A stretch of 45,273 nt of DNA from Amazonocrinis nigriterrae CENA67 (GCF_016056305.1 NZ_JAECZC010000043.1:1-45273); one strand, 5' to 3'. Shown: positions 25,975-34,123, numbered from the stretch's first letter. Notes: generated by a model from the letters alone, not told the origin. Made by a program: numbers and translations.

Positions 25975-28389
25975 TTAGAGGATAGTCAGTAATTCTTTAG
26001 CTAAATCTTTAGGTGAATTAATCCCTTTTAATGTCTTGCGTTTGCCCTTCAACACAAGTTCAATTCGCTGTTGTTTTTGAAGTAATAAATCGTCAATTGC
26101 TTTATCAATTTGACCTAACTGTAACCAAGTTGCAAACACAGCATTTTGTTGACCTAACCTGTGGCATCTGTCCTCAGCCTGTTCTGCATCGCCAGGAGTC
26201 CAAGGTCTATCAACCATAATCACGTTACTAGCAGCTGTCAGCGTTAAACCAACGCCACCAGCTTTGATAGTGCCAACAAATACCTTATTATCTCCTGATT
26301 GGAACTGGTCAATTAACAGCTGCCGTTCAGTCGGTTTAGTCTCCCCGGTCAGGAGTAATCCATCAAGTTTAAGAGCGATCGCCTTCGCGGACTCTACAAA
26401 TTCAGTGAAGATTATTACTTGTTGGCCTTGTTCTAAAAGTTCTTGGGCTAGAGCGATCGCTGCCTCAACTTTAAACTCACTGCCTACCTTCCGTAAAAAG
26501 TTGAGCGTTACCAAAGCTTCTGCATCCTCATCTACCTGCCCCAGCTTTGCACGGCGGCGGTAATCATCCACGAGTGAACGTATTGTTTCCTGATACTGCT
26601 TTGCTGCACTTGGTTCTAGTTCAGCTTCCTTAAATAGTCTTGTCTTAGCTGGAAGCTCAGTTAAACATTCGTCTTTAGTCCGGCGCAAAATCACATCCTC
26701 GGTTTTATGAGCCAGTTCATCAAGATGAGCCGCCCCGGTGTTGTCCCAAACTGCTTTTTTCCCAATGTATTTGTGTCCAGCGTTGCAGTAATGACGTTCG
26801 TAAGCCCACTTGTCGGCTGCTAGCGGGTGGTTAACTGCCACTAACAACGGGTAGAGGTTAACTGGCCTACCGTTCTTGATGGGCGTACCAGTGAGTAACC
26901 ATGAAGCTAGACAATTCTCATGGTGTGCTAACTCCAGCATTTTCTTAGTACGCTGACTTTTAATATTTTGGGCGTAATGTGCCTCGTCACAAATCAGCAG
27001 ATACTTTTTATTATCAAGTGGGTTGGGGAGTTTAGCCCAACTAAAGCACTCAATTTTTACCTCTGCCCGTTCTGCCTCGCGTACCCAGTTGTCCATTACA
27101 GATACAGGAGCAATTACGAAAACTGGACAGTTATCATGTGTACGCTGCATAGCCTTCGCCGCCGTCAATGCAGTGAGAGATTTTCCTAATCCCATATGAT
27201 CTGCAAGGATGCCCCCGGTGTAGATTCCCTCTTTACGATGTGCAAGCAGCCATTGGGCACCCTTCTTTTGGTAGTCACGCAGATACCAGCCATTAGCCAA
27301 GGGTTGATCTAAATCAGCAGCCTTAATTAATCTCACTATCCCGTCAGCTGCTGCCAGTGCTTCAGCCTCCTTAGCTGCTTCTTCCTCCTCACGCTCTTTC
27401 TGTGCCAGTGCTACTGCTCCCTCAACCTCTGGTGTAAGGTGAAAATCACTATTTACGAGCTTAGACATCACCTCTTCAATTTTTCTTAGAGGAAAACGCC
27501 AGGATTTATCACCACCCTCAAATTTATGTCCTTCAATAGTTTTGCAATTATAATTAAACTTGCTATCGTATGGAGCGTACACTGCAATTTTATCGCCCTT
27601 AATTTCTACTCTACGCTCTGGAGTGATAGTTTCATCGTCTTGAGCAATGATAACTACTGGTGAATTTGTAGGGTATTGGTGAGCGATCGCATCCCATAAA
27701 GGCAGCGACAATCCAGCACGGCTCAACTGCTTACTATACTTTTTAATCATGTTGTATGCAGCCAAGGCGTGTGCTTGAAGCAGTGGCCTTTGCTGGTGAA
27801 TCTGATCAGCCAGCCAGTGACCAAAGCCCGAATCAGGTTTATTGAAGCCTTGACTATCCAAAGAACTAGCACCATCGCACTGTGATGATAAATAACAAAT
27901 TGCCCTTTCAAGACGGCGATCTGCTGTTTCCTCTTTCTTCTCGTCAATGATGGCAGGTAACTCTAACTGAAGCTTAATAACATCCTCTAGCTGCCAAGAC
28001 CTAACCGAATTAAGGACAAATTCTAGCTGTCGTTTTGGTGGTGGCTCATCATCATAAGTGAAATCTTCCCCAGACCAAAATTCAGACTCCATTCCAGCGT
28101 ACACAGGATATCTAACTGGATGTTCGTCTTCGACGTTGCCGTAGACATCGCTGTCATCATCACATAAAGAAGTTACTGCTAGTTTTAACTGGCTTAATTC
28201 ATCTGGACTAAGTTTATTTAATGCAGAGATAACAAACTCAAGTGAATTGGTTTGACAATCGAGCGATCGCGCGTATCGCTCAATTTCCTCTAAGAATATC
28301 TCAGGAACTCGTAAAGGCTTAGTTGGTAAATTTTGCCAATTCGGCTTCACCTTTGGCAGATGGTCAGTTTTAGCGCGATAATTTGCCAT
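25975..28389 (-). CDS. SNF2-family helicase with HARP-like domain
   Basis: About 804 residues from ATG 28389; an upstream frame to 28443 runs into a repeated element. A HARP-like segment (about 255-310: VEIKGDKIAVYAPYD, then WRFPLRKIEEV) precedes the SNF2 core: ADHMGLGKSLTAL (Walker A), LLICDEAH (DEAH), LLTGTPIKNG, then FVGTIKAGGVGLTLTAASNV and DRCHRLGQ. HARP/SMARCAL1-type proteins rewind or remodel branched DNA. The 12-bp motif is in frame twice (28285, FLEE; 27483, PLRK) and gives the stop codon (25972-25983). It contains three AGCGTACAC words (27138, 27574, 28096). Confidence 0.9.
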   Translation of the reverse strand: MANYRAKTDHLPKVKPNWQNLPTKPLRVPEIFLEEIERYARSLDCQTNSLEFVISALNKLSPDELSQLKLAVTSLCDDDSDVYGNVEDEHPVRYPVYAGMESEFWSGEDFTYDDEPPPKRQLEFVLNSVRSWQLEDVIKLQLELPAIIDEKKEETADRRLERAICYLSSQCDGASSLDSQGFNKPDSGFGHWLADQIHQQRPLLQAHALAAYNMIKKYSKQLSRAGLSLPLWDAIAHQYPTNSPVVIIAQDDETITPERRVEIKGDKIAVYAPYDSKFNYNCKTIEGHKFEGGDKSWRFPLRKIEEVMSKLVNSDFHLTPEVEGAVALAQKEREEEEAAKEAEALAAADGIVRLIKAADLDQPLANGWYLRDYQKKGAQWLLAHRKEGIYTGGILADHMGLGKSLTALTAAKAMQRTHDNCPVFVIAPVSVMDNWVREAERAEVKIECFSWAKLPNPLDNKKYLLICDEAHYAQNIKSQRTKKMLELAHHENCLASWLLTGTPIKNGRPVNLYPLLVAVNHPLAADKWAYERHYCNAGHKYIGKKAVWDNTGAAHLDELAHKTEDVILRRTKDECLTELPAKTRLFKEAELEPSAAKQYQETIRSLVDDYRRRAKLGQVDEDAEALVTLNFLRKVGSEFKVEAAIALAQELLEQGQQVIIFTEFVESAKAIALKLDGLLLTGETKPTERQLLIDQFQSGDNKVFVGTIKAGGVGLTLTAASNVIMVDRPWTPGDAEQAEDRCHRLGQQNAVFATWLQLGQIDKAIDDLLLQKQQRIELVLKGKRKTLKGINSPKDLAKELLTIL

Positions 28390-28512
28390 AGTTTTGCCAA
28401 TTACTATTATTAAATAATAGCATGAATGCAGCGTACACAGCATATACAGCTAATTCTTAGAGGAAAAATGAGGGGCGATCGCTCATAATGCTTTTTTGGG
28501 CAAACTAAGTAA

Positions 28513-29400
28513 ATGAGTGATAAATCATACTTAGCAGCCCCACATAGAAATCATTTATCTGCCACAGCGAAAGCCATGCTCAATCATCAGTTGTTGAACA
28601 AGGGTGAAACACACCTGGATTACGGCTGCGGTCGCGGTGGCGATGTTGAAAAATTATTGGCTGCTGGTTATTGTTCAGCTGGTTATGACCCCTACTACTT
28701 CCCCAATCCCCCATCCCCTGTTGATGTAGTAACAATGGGTTATGTTCTGAATGTCATTGCAGATATAGAAGAAAGAAGGGAATCACTACGTAAGGCATGG
28801 AACCTGGCAAAAAAGCACCTAATTGTTTCTGCTAATGTGCGCGGCGGCGGACTTGATGCAGGAAACTATACCGCACAAGGAACTTTTAGCAAGTCCTATA
28901 GTTATATAGAGCTAAAGGCTTTTATCGAGTGTACGCTAGGATTTGAAGCTATTAAGCTGGCGAGTGATAAATTTTTAGTTAAAAGGGATGGTCGGCAATT
29001 TCAACCGATGCATCATGAGAAAATCTTAGAGGAAATATCAGCGATCGCATCCCTTGGCTGGGTTCCTCCAATGGATGCAATTATCAAAGGCTACTGTAAC
29101 GACTTTAAACCACGCGCAGGACTGGATGAAGTAGACAGCGGCGAGTTTCCAGGTAGAATCCGATATTATCGCATACTGGCTAAATCTGCCTGTCTTCCTG
29201 GTAAAAATGGGCCTGTTCGCTGCTTGCACATTCGCGGCGGCGTAGGGTCAGAGCATATGGAATGGGCGATCGCAGCTATGCAAAGAAGGAATGCGATCGC
29301 GCTTATGAAATTCCACTGCATTGAGCAAAGTTTTTTATCAGAATTTCTTGGTTTTAAAAAGTTAGATTTTCTTAATGATGAGGTCAAAATCTATCGCTGA
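28513..29400 (+). CDS. DNA phosphorothioation-associated-type methyltransferase
   Basis: A 295-residue class-I methyltransferase-like protein. HRNHLSATAKAMLNHQLL, then THLDYGCGRGGDVEKLLAAG (SAM-binding motif I), GYDPYYFPNPP, and VDVVTMGYVLNVI follow the N-terminal pattern I recall for the Dnd-associated putative methyltransferase family. Family members I know are longer, so this may be a short form. It lies about 19 kb from the Dnd-like operon. Divergent from the SNF2 gene. Substrate unknown. Confidence 0.65.
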   Translation: MSDKSYLAAPHRNHLSATAKAMLNHQLLNKGETHLDYGCGRGGDVEKLLAAGYCSAGYDPYYFPNPPSPVDVVTMGYVLNVIADIEERRESLRKAWNLAKKHLIVSANVRGGGLDAGNYTAQGTFSKSYSYIELKAFIECTLGFEAIKLASDKFLVKRDGRQFQPMHHEKILEEISAIASLGWVPPMDAIIKGYCNDFKPRAGLDEVDSGEFPGRIRYYRILAKSACLPGKNGPVRCLHIRGGVGSEHMEWAIAAMQRRNAIALMKFHCIEQSFLSEFLGFKKLDFLNDEVKIYR

Positions 29401-29632
29401 GTGGTCACCGTCCGGTCGGTTCACCTCATTGGGGGTAAGGAATAGCAAAGGTTTCAGCTTCTATTCAATTCAATATCCTGCATCACTGCTCGTTACACTC
29501 GTGACCTAAAGGATGCTTCGCTTTTAATCTTTGAAATATACAAAGATGCTTCGCAGTTTTATATTCTTTTTGTCTGCTGCCATTAATCAATTCATAAAAA
29601 GATAAAAGCCTCGGAAGCAGCAGCCAAAAAGC

Positions 29633-29717
29633 GCGAAAAAAATGAAGCAAAAAGGTATTTTAGCACACTCCGTTCCTCCGTGTGCAATACCTTTTTCTTG
29701 GGCTTCATTTTTTTCGC
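29633..29717. repeat. 85-base near-perfect hairpin
   Basis: Three nested perfect arms: GCGAAAAAAATGAAGC (29633-29648) with 29702-29717, AAAAAGGTATT (29649-29659) with 29686-29696, and GCACAC (29663-29668) with GTGTGC (29680-29685). The total is 33 base pairs with an 11-base loop. Confidence 0.85.
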
Positions 29718-29831
29718 ATAAGGAGAGAGAGAAAGAAAAAAAAGAGTTGGTGGGCGGGGTATGAGTAAAGGAAAGATTGGTGGTGTGCCAGGGGTCACAT
29801 AGTCCCTGGTTTTGGTCGGTGTCCATTGGTT

Positions 29832-29889
29832 GCCCAGTCTCGTGCTGGGCCCCTTAGCCCCTCGGTTCGTGCCGGCGACAGCCGGCACT
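29832..29889. other. two adjacent GC-rich hairpins
   Basis: GCCCAG/CTGGGC around TCTCGTG, then GTGCCGGC/GCCGGCAC around GACA, about 20 bases apart. The DNA is far more GC-rich than its surroundings. No T-run follows on either strand close by, so these are not classic terminators. Confidence 0.6.
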
Positions 29890-29936
29890 CAAAAACATAA
29901 TCATCCATCAGTCATTAATCAACAGTTTTTAAAAAT

Positions 29937-30473
29937 TTAGAACAGACTTAACTGTTGATATTTGTTTGACACATGATCGCTCTGGCTCACCGAAGACCAC
30001 CAGCCGTCACCAGCAGCAACCAATCCCCACTGCTGCGGTGGCTGCATCTTGTCGGGCAGCCAGAGTAGACAATCAACATTTAAAGCTAGTGCATAAGCCA
30101 GGGTGGCCCACGTTCCCGAACCGTAACCACTAAATGAATTTTTGCTAATTTTTAAACCTTCGGGACAAGGTGACGACGGAAAACCCACTAGTAAGCCATT
30201 CTTAGAGGAAAGTGACTTAACCATTGCCTGCGATCGCACTGCAAACGCCGCTTTTTGTATATTCCCACTCCAATAGTCAGAAACTTTAAAAACTGTCGCT
30301 GTGGTGCAATTCTCCCTTATATATTGGTCGATTCCTCTAGCATCTCCTACTAATATTTCAGGTGCAGAGTTGGCCAACACAAAATCAATTTTTTCTGCCT
30401 GACCTTCAACCATTGTGCGAGAGCCGGTAAAAGCAATTGTGTTGTAATTCTGTAGTAAATCTGCAATTTTCAT
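29937..30473 (-). CDS. SLOG/DprA-like Rossmann protein
   Basis: A 178-residue protein. TIAFTGSRTM near residue 12, ILVGDARGIDQYIRE near 40, RSQAMV near 80, and GSGTWATLAYALAL near 118 are the pattern of the SMF/DprA-LOG superfamily, which binds nucleotides or nucleotide-derived signals. The 12-bp motif is read in frame as S-S-K-N (30199-30210). It is divergent from the operator-controlled gene at 30571 and may sense a signal for mobile-element genes; that is inference. Confidence 0.75.
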   Translation of the reverse strand: MKIADLLQNYNTIAFTGSRTMVEGQAEKIDFVLANSAPEILVGDARGIDQYIRENCTTATVFKVSDYWSGNIQKAAFAVRSQAMVKSLSSKNGLLVGFPSSPCPEGLKISKNSFSGYGSGTWATLAYALALNVDCLLWLPDKMQPPQQWGLVAAGDGWWSSVSQSDHVSNKYQQLSLF

Positions 30474-30509
30474 ATCTTTAATTAAACTTTATCCTACCTC
30501 TTAATTATA

Positions 30510-30523
30510 CCATGTTAACATGG
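30510..30523. promoter_or_regulatory. palindromic operator CCATGTTAACATGG
   Basis: A perfect 14-bp palindrome located just upstream of a -10-like TATAAT (30534-30539), so a bound protein would cover the -35 region. The same sequence recurs at 32389-32402. Confidence 0.7.
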
Positions 30524-30570
30524 ACATTTATGTTATAATTAAGGAGTAAAGATAAAAAGGTATCCGACCA

Positions 30571-30771
30571 ATGACACCTGACAAAACTTTTCCAACTTCA
30601 ATCTTTATCCCTGGCGTTAACGACTATGTAGAAGTCGTAGGTGCTAGATGTCAAGTTATTGATGGTAAGCAGTTTTTGAGAATAGTTTGTAAGACTACAG
30701 CAGGTGCAGAGTTATTAATTAATCCTGCTGATTTACAAACTTATTTCAACCGTTACGCTGTTCCGTTTTAA
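30571..30771 (+). CDS. small hypothetical protein under operator control
   Basis: A 66-residue protein (MTPDKTFPTSIFIPGVNDYV) with a beta-rich look and no family I recognise. Its leader has AAGGAG 26 bases upstream and ends TATCCGACCA directly before ATG, the same 5' leader as the gene at 32424. The promoter carries the palindromic operator at 30510, so both genes are probably repressed together by the RHH protein at 32124. Confidence 0.7.
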   Translation: MTPDKTFPTSIFIPGVNDYVEVVGARCQVIDGKQFLRIVCKTTAGAELLINPADLQTYFNRYAVPF

Positions 30772-30830
30772 TTAGTTAAATCTGCGATCGCCCTAGTTGC
30801 GATCGCTCTATCTTCATCCTCTATAAAAAA

Positions 30831-31097
30831 ATGCAAGCCACACTAAACTACCTCAATCATCTAATTACAATAGATTTACCAAACCCTGAAGAAAACAACA
30901 CTTGTTTTGTTTTGATTGAACGTCAGGGCGCTTACTTAGACGACTTTCAATTTAGCGGCGAAAGCGAAGATCCAAACGATTGGATATTGGAAGGTACGAG
31001 ACTAGCTATCAAAACTATTAAAAGCTACGGCGTATCTTTCTACACAAAAAAACCAGCTTGCAGCACAGCTGAAGACTGTAAAGATATTCCGTTTTAA
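30831..31097 (+). CDS. hypothetical protein
   Basis: An 88-residue acidic protein (MQATLNYLNHLITIDLPNPE). It has two Cys near the end and ends DIPF; the preceding gene ends AVPF. The spacer before it is a double-HIP1 hairpin followed by a degenerate TTCATCCTCTA motif directly next to the start. Family unknown. Confidence 0.6.
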   Translation: MQATLNYLNHLITIDLPNPEENNTCFVLIERQGAYLDDFQFSGESEDPNDWILEGTRLAIKTIKSYGVSFYTKKPACSTAEDCKDIPF

Positions 31098-31171
31098 TTT
31101 GTGGTAACGCGATCGCAACACAAGCGATCGCTCTCTCTTCATCCTCTAAGAATCTTAAAAAGCATCCAACT

Positions 31172-31372
31172 ATGAGATATGAAACGACTTACAAAGATAG
31201 GCAAATTATCATCAAACCGACGCTCGCAGGAGATTACATTGTAATTCGCTCACTAGGCTTATCTGTAAAAAAGATGCGGCATTTCCCAAATGCGACTCAA
31301 GCTTTGGCATGGATAAAAAAAGCCATTGACTCAAATCAGTTTGAGGGAAAAGATAGAGTTTTTTGGTGGTAG
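31172..31372 (+). CDS. hypothetical protein
   Basis: A 66-residue basic protein (MRYETTYKDRQIIIKPTLAG), likely a small alpha/beta fold ending in an aromatic FWW. The spacer before it again has two HIP1 sites and a near-exact 12-bp motif (31141-31152). Family unknown. Confidence 0.6.
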   Translation: MRYETTYKDRQIIIKPTLAGDYIVIRSLGLSVKKMRHFPNATQALAWIKKAIDSNQFEGKDRVFWW

Positions 31373-31440
31373 CTGATTAATTTGTTTGCGATCGCACATA
31401 GCAGGCGATCGCTTTCTCCCTTCATTCCTCTAAGAAAATC

Positions 31441-31935
31441 ATGATCCAAGAACTCTGCACTTGCTCTGACACTTACATTAAATACTCTGGCCTCATCAAT
31501 CCATATCCTGAGAACCCTGAAAGCCTGCGATCGCTGGAAACCTTAACACAATTAATCATTACACCAGTTATTCACAAATTTGGCTGTGAGAACTTCAAGC
31601 TAACTTATGGCTTTTGTAGTAAAGACTTGTTGAAGTTTCTCAACCGTAACAAGTCTCGTATTTGCGTAAAAGTTGACCAGCATATGGCTCATGAGCGCAA
31701 CACCAAAGGTAATTATTACTGCAAACATCTGGGCGCTGCCTGTGACTTTGCAATTGTTGGTGTTGACAGCAGAAAAGTGATTAGTTATCTCAAAACTCTA
31801 AACTTCGATTCTATCTACTACTACGGCACAGATAGACCAATTCATGTAAGCTGGTCGTTCAGACCCAGGCGAAAGATTTGGGAATTTACAACGCAAAATA
31901 CACCCAAGCCATACAGCAATTACTACTGTGTTTAG
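31441..31935 (+). CDS. M15-type (D,D-peptidase/hedgehog fold) peptidase-like protein
   Basis: A 164-residue protein. DQHMAHERNTKGN near 85, GAACDFAIVG near 102, and RPIHVSW near 142 resemble the His...Asp...His zinc site of the peptidase M15 fold. No signal peptide is visible, so if it is a peptidoglycan enzyme it would need another route out, as phage endolysins do. The 12-bp motif (31425-31436) ends four bases before the ATG. Confidence 0.5.
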   Translation: MIQELCTCSDTYIKYSGLINPYPENPESLRSLETLTQLIITPVIHKFGCENFKLTYGFCSKDLLKFLNRNKSRICVKVDQHMAHERNTKGNYYCKHLGAACDFAIVGVDSRKVISYLKTLNFDSIYYYGTDRPIHVSWSFRPRRKIWEFTTQNTPKPYSNYYCV

Positions 31936-31992
31936 TTAGTTAGCGATCGCACCTTTAATCAGAGCGATCGCTTTCTCTGTAATCAATTCTTA

Positions 31993-32121
31993 GATGGCCA
32001 AAAATGCCACTAGGCGACGACCCAGGCCAGCATGAGTAACCGCCGCGTTGCCGCAGCAGTTTCTTTTTTGCTGTGTCTGGGTCGTCGGGCTGGCTTAGGG
32101 AGAGTGGCATTTTTGGCCATC
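31993..32121. repeat. 129-base inverted-repeat element
   Basis: Perfect 19-bp terminal arms (31993-32011, starting GATGGCC, and 32103-32121) and a second inner pair CGACGACCCAG (32015-32025) with CTGGGTCGTCG (32077-32087). It lies between convergent genes and directly abuts a truncated 12-bp motif (TTCTTAGA). It has no coding capacity and could be a bidirectional terminator or a MITE-like unit. Confidence 0.75.
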
Positions 32122-32123
32122 TT

Positions 32124-32327
32124 TTATTCAGCATCTCTCTCTAGTTTCTCTGCGATCGCTTGTCTAATCCAATCAGCTTTCTTTCTGCCAGCCAAAGCTT
32201 CAACTTTGCTGTACATAGATTTAGTCATTCTTAGCCCTACAACAGGACTATCTATCGGCTCATCCCCAGCCGAGACAAATAAACCGCCCTCACCTTGTTG
32301 AATCTCGTAAGGTCTGTCTTTTTTCAT
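32124..32327 (-). CDS. ribbon-helix-helix (CopG/Arc-type) repressor
   Basis: A 67-residue protein from ATG 32327; a longer frame to 32372 would cover the operator and is unlikely. The C-terminal 40 residues (PVVGLRMTKSMYSKVEALAG, then RKKADWIRQAIAEKLERD) are a beta strand plus two helices of the RHH fold. Its promoter and the divergent one at 32424 share two copies of the CCATGTTAACATGG palindrome, so autorepression and control of the divergent genes is likely. The same site at 30510 extends the regulon. Confidence 0.75.
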   Translation of the reverse strand: MKKDRPYEIQQGEGGLFVSAGDEPIDSPVVGLRMTKSMYSKVEALAGRKKADWIRQAIAEKLERDAE

Positions 32328-32360
32328 CTTCCTAAAAAAGTTTGCATTTTTATAATAACA

Positions 32361-32402
32361 CCTTGTTAACATGGATGTTTTCGTGTTACCATGTTAACAT
32401 GG
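32361..32402. promoter_or_regulatory. double operator between divergent genes
   Basis: CCTTGTTAACATGG (32361-32374, one mismatch) and CCATGTTAACATGG (32389-32402, perfect), 28 bases apart centre to centre. They lie between the RHH gene and the gene at 32424. TATAATAAC (32351-32359) read on the minus strand is a candidate -10 for the repressor gene. Confidence 0.7.
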
Positions 32403-32423
32403 ATTTTTAAAGGTATCCGACCA

Positions 32424-33140
32424 ATGCCAGCGCAAAAATTCTCAGCCAAAGCTCACACCCGTAGCAACTATACTTATTCCACTTTCCATAAATCCTTATT
32501 ACACGAGAATAACAGCGAAGATTATGCACTTCGCCATATCTACTCGTTGGAGAATACTAAAGCTTTGCTTCAAGCCTGGGGATGGACAACAGAACAAATT
32601 AAAGACGGGATTGATTACGCAACTATTGATGTATATAGAAACTTTGTTTATCTTCACATTCCCAACAAAATTACAAAACGTGGCGAAATTATTAAAATTC
32701 GTGGAATATCTAGATTTATTTCAAAGGCTGATTTTGTAGAAGTTTTAATCAGTCGCTCTTGGCAAAAAGCAGACCCTTACAAGTTGCAGCCGGGGGATAA
32801 CTGGGATGATTTAATCGCAAGAGGTAACACAGGCGATTTTTATGAAATTAAGCTTTATAAACATGAAGTAGAATGCACTTGCCACGCATACTCAGGATTA
32901 GAAAAAGCTTTTGCACAAGACCCAGTAGCAACTAAATATTTAATGCTGCATTACCAAGCTCAAGGGCAGATACCAGACAAACACATCTTCGCTGCTTGGC
33001 AATATTTGGGTGCTACAACTTTACAACAATATGAATACTGTTGGCTGGAACGTGCAGAAGCAGCTATGAGAGAACAGAAAAAATACTCATGGCAATCTGA
33101 CCCTGAGCCTGAACGTGACACAGAGTTGATTGACTGGTAA
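32424..33140 (+). CDS. SWIM-like zinc protein
   Basis: A 238-residue protein started at ATG 32424, which shares the AAAGGTATCCGACCA leader with the gene at 30571; the open frame goes back to 32391 through the operator. Near 153 it reads HEVECTCHAYSG, a CxCH segment like the SWIM zinc finger, then a helical part (FAQDPVATKYLMLHYQAQ). It leads a plus-strand series of small plasmid-type genes. SWIM proteins bind DNA or partner proteins; the assignment is tentative. Confidence 0.6.
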   Translation: MPAQKFSAKAHTRSNYTYSTFHKSLLHENNSEDYALRHIYSLENTKALLQAWGWTTEQIKDGIDYATIDVYRNFVYLHIPNKITKRGEIIKIRGISRFISKADFVEVLISRSWQKADPYKLQPGDNWDDLIARGNTGDFYEIKLYKHEVECTCHAYSGLEKAFAQDPVATKYLMLHYQAQGQIPDKHIFAAWQYLGATTLQQYEYCWLERAEAAMREQKKYSWQSDPEPERDTELIDW

Positions 33141-33180
33141 AAATCTGGCCGCCAGCCCACAGCCATAAGAGAGGACGTAA

Positions 33181-33217
33181 TCGGGGACAGATATCCGACC
33201 AAAGATATTTTCCCCGA
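33181..33217 (+). other. intergenic hairpin
   Basis: TCGGGGA/TCCCCGA with an inner ATATC/GATAT; the loop contains CCGACCAAA, matching the shared leader word TATCCGACCAA of the genes at 30571 and 32424. It lies between the SWIM-like gene and the next small gene. Confidence 0.55.
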
Positions 33218-33256
33218 CGCCTAACGGCTAATTAATCATATCAAATAGGAAACTTT

Positions 33257-33484
33257 ATGAACAACAACGATTTACTTAATGCTGACTACCCAATACCTGA
33301 TCCAGCATGGGACTATGCTCAGATTTGGCATCATTCACAAAGAGTAAACGCAGAGTTACAAGTACTCTTTCAATATATGGCGACCATTGAGAATGCAACG
33401 CCAGAAGCAGACGCAGAAATTAAAGCCAAACTTGACAGCATTGGCCAACAGCTAAACACAGCACGTAGGCTAATTGATTCGTAA
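33257..33484 (+). CDS. hypothetical protein
   Basis: A 75-residue acidic helical protein (MNNNDLLNADYPIPDPAWDY) with a coiled-coil-like second half. It lies in the plus-strand run with hairpins on both sides. No family recognised. Confidence 0.55.
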   Translation: MNNNDLLNADYPIPDPAWDYAQIWHHSQRVNAELQVLFQYMATIENATPEADAEIKAKLDSIGQQLNTARRLIDS

Positions 33485-33537
33485 TCTTCTTAGCCCCTGT
33501 GGGTAGGTGGTTAGACCCTCACTACTTAAAGACTAAA

Positions 33538-33574
33538 AACTGCCGCCCAACCCGGCCAAGAGCAAGCGGCAGTT
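33538..33574 (+). other. intergenic hairpin
   Basis: AACTGCCGC/GCGGCAGTT, nine perfect pairs around a C-rich loop, in the spacer 30 bases before the gene at 33603. Confidence 0.6.
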
Positions 33575-33602
33575 ACCCCAAAAACAACATGAGGCTAACT
33601 TA

Positions 33603-33824
33603 ATGTACAACAACATTGCAGACATTGACCGCGAAATTGCAGCGCTGCGAGAACAGCGAGATTGCACAATTGCTTACTGGTTTGAGATGGGTGAAGCTGA
33701 CCGAAGTGCATACCTGCCGCCGCAGTATCTAGATAACCAGTGGTATCTGCTTGGCTACTATGACCGCGACTATCAGCTAGAAATCGGCTTCACTCCAGAA
33801 ACTCCAAGCTTTAACCACTTCTAA
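33603..33824 (+). CDS. hypothetical protein
   Basis: A 73-residue protein. The first half is a helix (DIDREIAALREQRDCTIAYW), the rest is rich in Tyr and acidic residues. GAGGCTAA precedes the ATG. No family recognised; probable member of the same transcript as its neighbours. Confidence 0.55.
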   Translation: MYNNIADIDREIAALREQRDCTIAYWFEMGEADRSAYLPPQYLDNQWYLLGYYDRDYQLEIGFTPETPSFNHF

Positions 33825-33834
33825 AACCAGTAGC

Positions 33835-33857
33835 ACCCCAGCCATTGCAGCTGGGGT
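33835..33857 (+). promoter_or_regulatory. leader hairpin before the 84-aa gene
   Basis: ACCCCAGC-CATTGCA-GCTGGGGT, ending 11 bases before the start codon. A matching hairpin with compensatory changes precedes the gene at 34170. Confidence 0.6.
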
Positions 33858-33868
33858 AATGAAAAATC

Positions 33869-34123
33869 ATGTTGAAAATTGGCAATTACATCATCAACGA
33901 AAACGCCATTGCTTACGTCAACCTCAACGCCAAGAAAACTGATATTGATTATCGACAAATCGACGGCGTAAGAATCCACTTTTTAGCACCCAATCACATT
34001 GATTACACAAGTGGTAACTGTGGCACAATACCAGATTCGCTTTTTTTCACTGGTAAGGATGCCGAAGCAATTCGCAGTTACTACAAAGCTTTGAACGCTA
34101 CCGATTTAAACACCCTGCTGTAG
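33869..34123 (+). CDS. hypothetical protein
   Basis: An 84-residue protein (MLKIGNYIINENAIAYVNLN) that looks like a small beta-sheet domain. The length and N-terminus resemble plasmid-borne small proteins, but I cannot name a family. Its start follows the hairpin at 33835-33857. Confidence 0.6.
   Translation: MLKIGNYIINENAIAYVNLNAKKTDIDYRQIDGVRIHFLAPNHIDYTSGNCGTIPDSLFFTGKDAEAIRSYYKALNATDLNTLL

Larger units (their letters stand above)
29401..29936. other. hairpin-rich gene-free region
   Basis: About 535 bases with no supported gene. It contains the direct repeat GATGCTTCGC (near 29512 and 29544), the long hairpin at 29633-29717 and two GC-rich hairpins at 29832-29889. Open frames across it on the minus strand consist largely of the hairpin arms. 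Confidence 0.5.

Noticed and set aside
29587-29888. Two minus-strand open frames of 79 and 98 codons
   Set aside because: Most of their length is the arms of the 85-base hairpin and GC hairpins; no ribosome-binding site.
31425-31440. 12-bp motif acting as a ribosome-binding site
   Set aside because: It is close to the start here, but copies occur in both orientations and inside genes, so this is not its general role.
32032-32301. Plus-strand open frame of 89 codons
   Set aside because: It is antisense to the RHH repressor gene and starts inside the inverted-repeat element.
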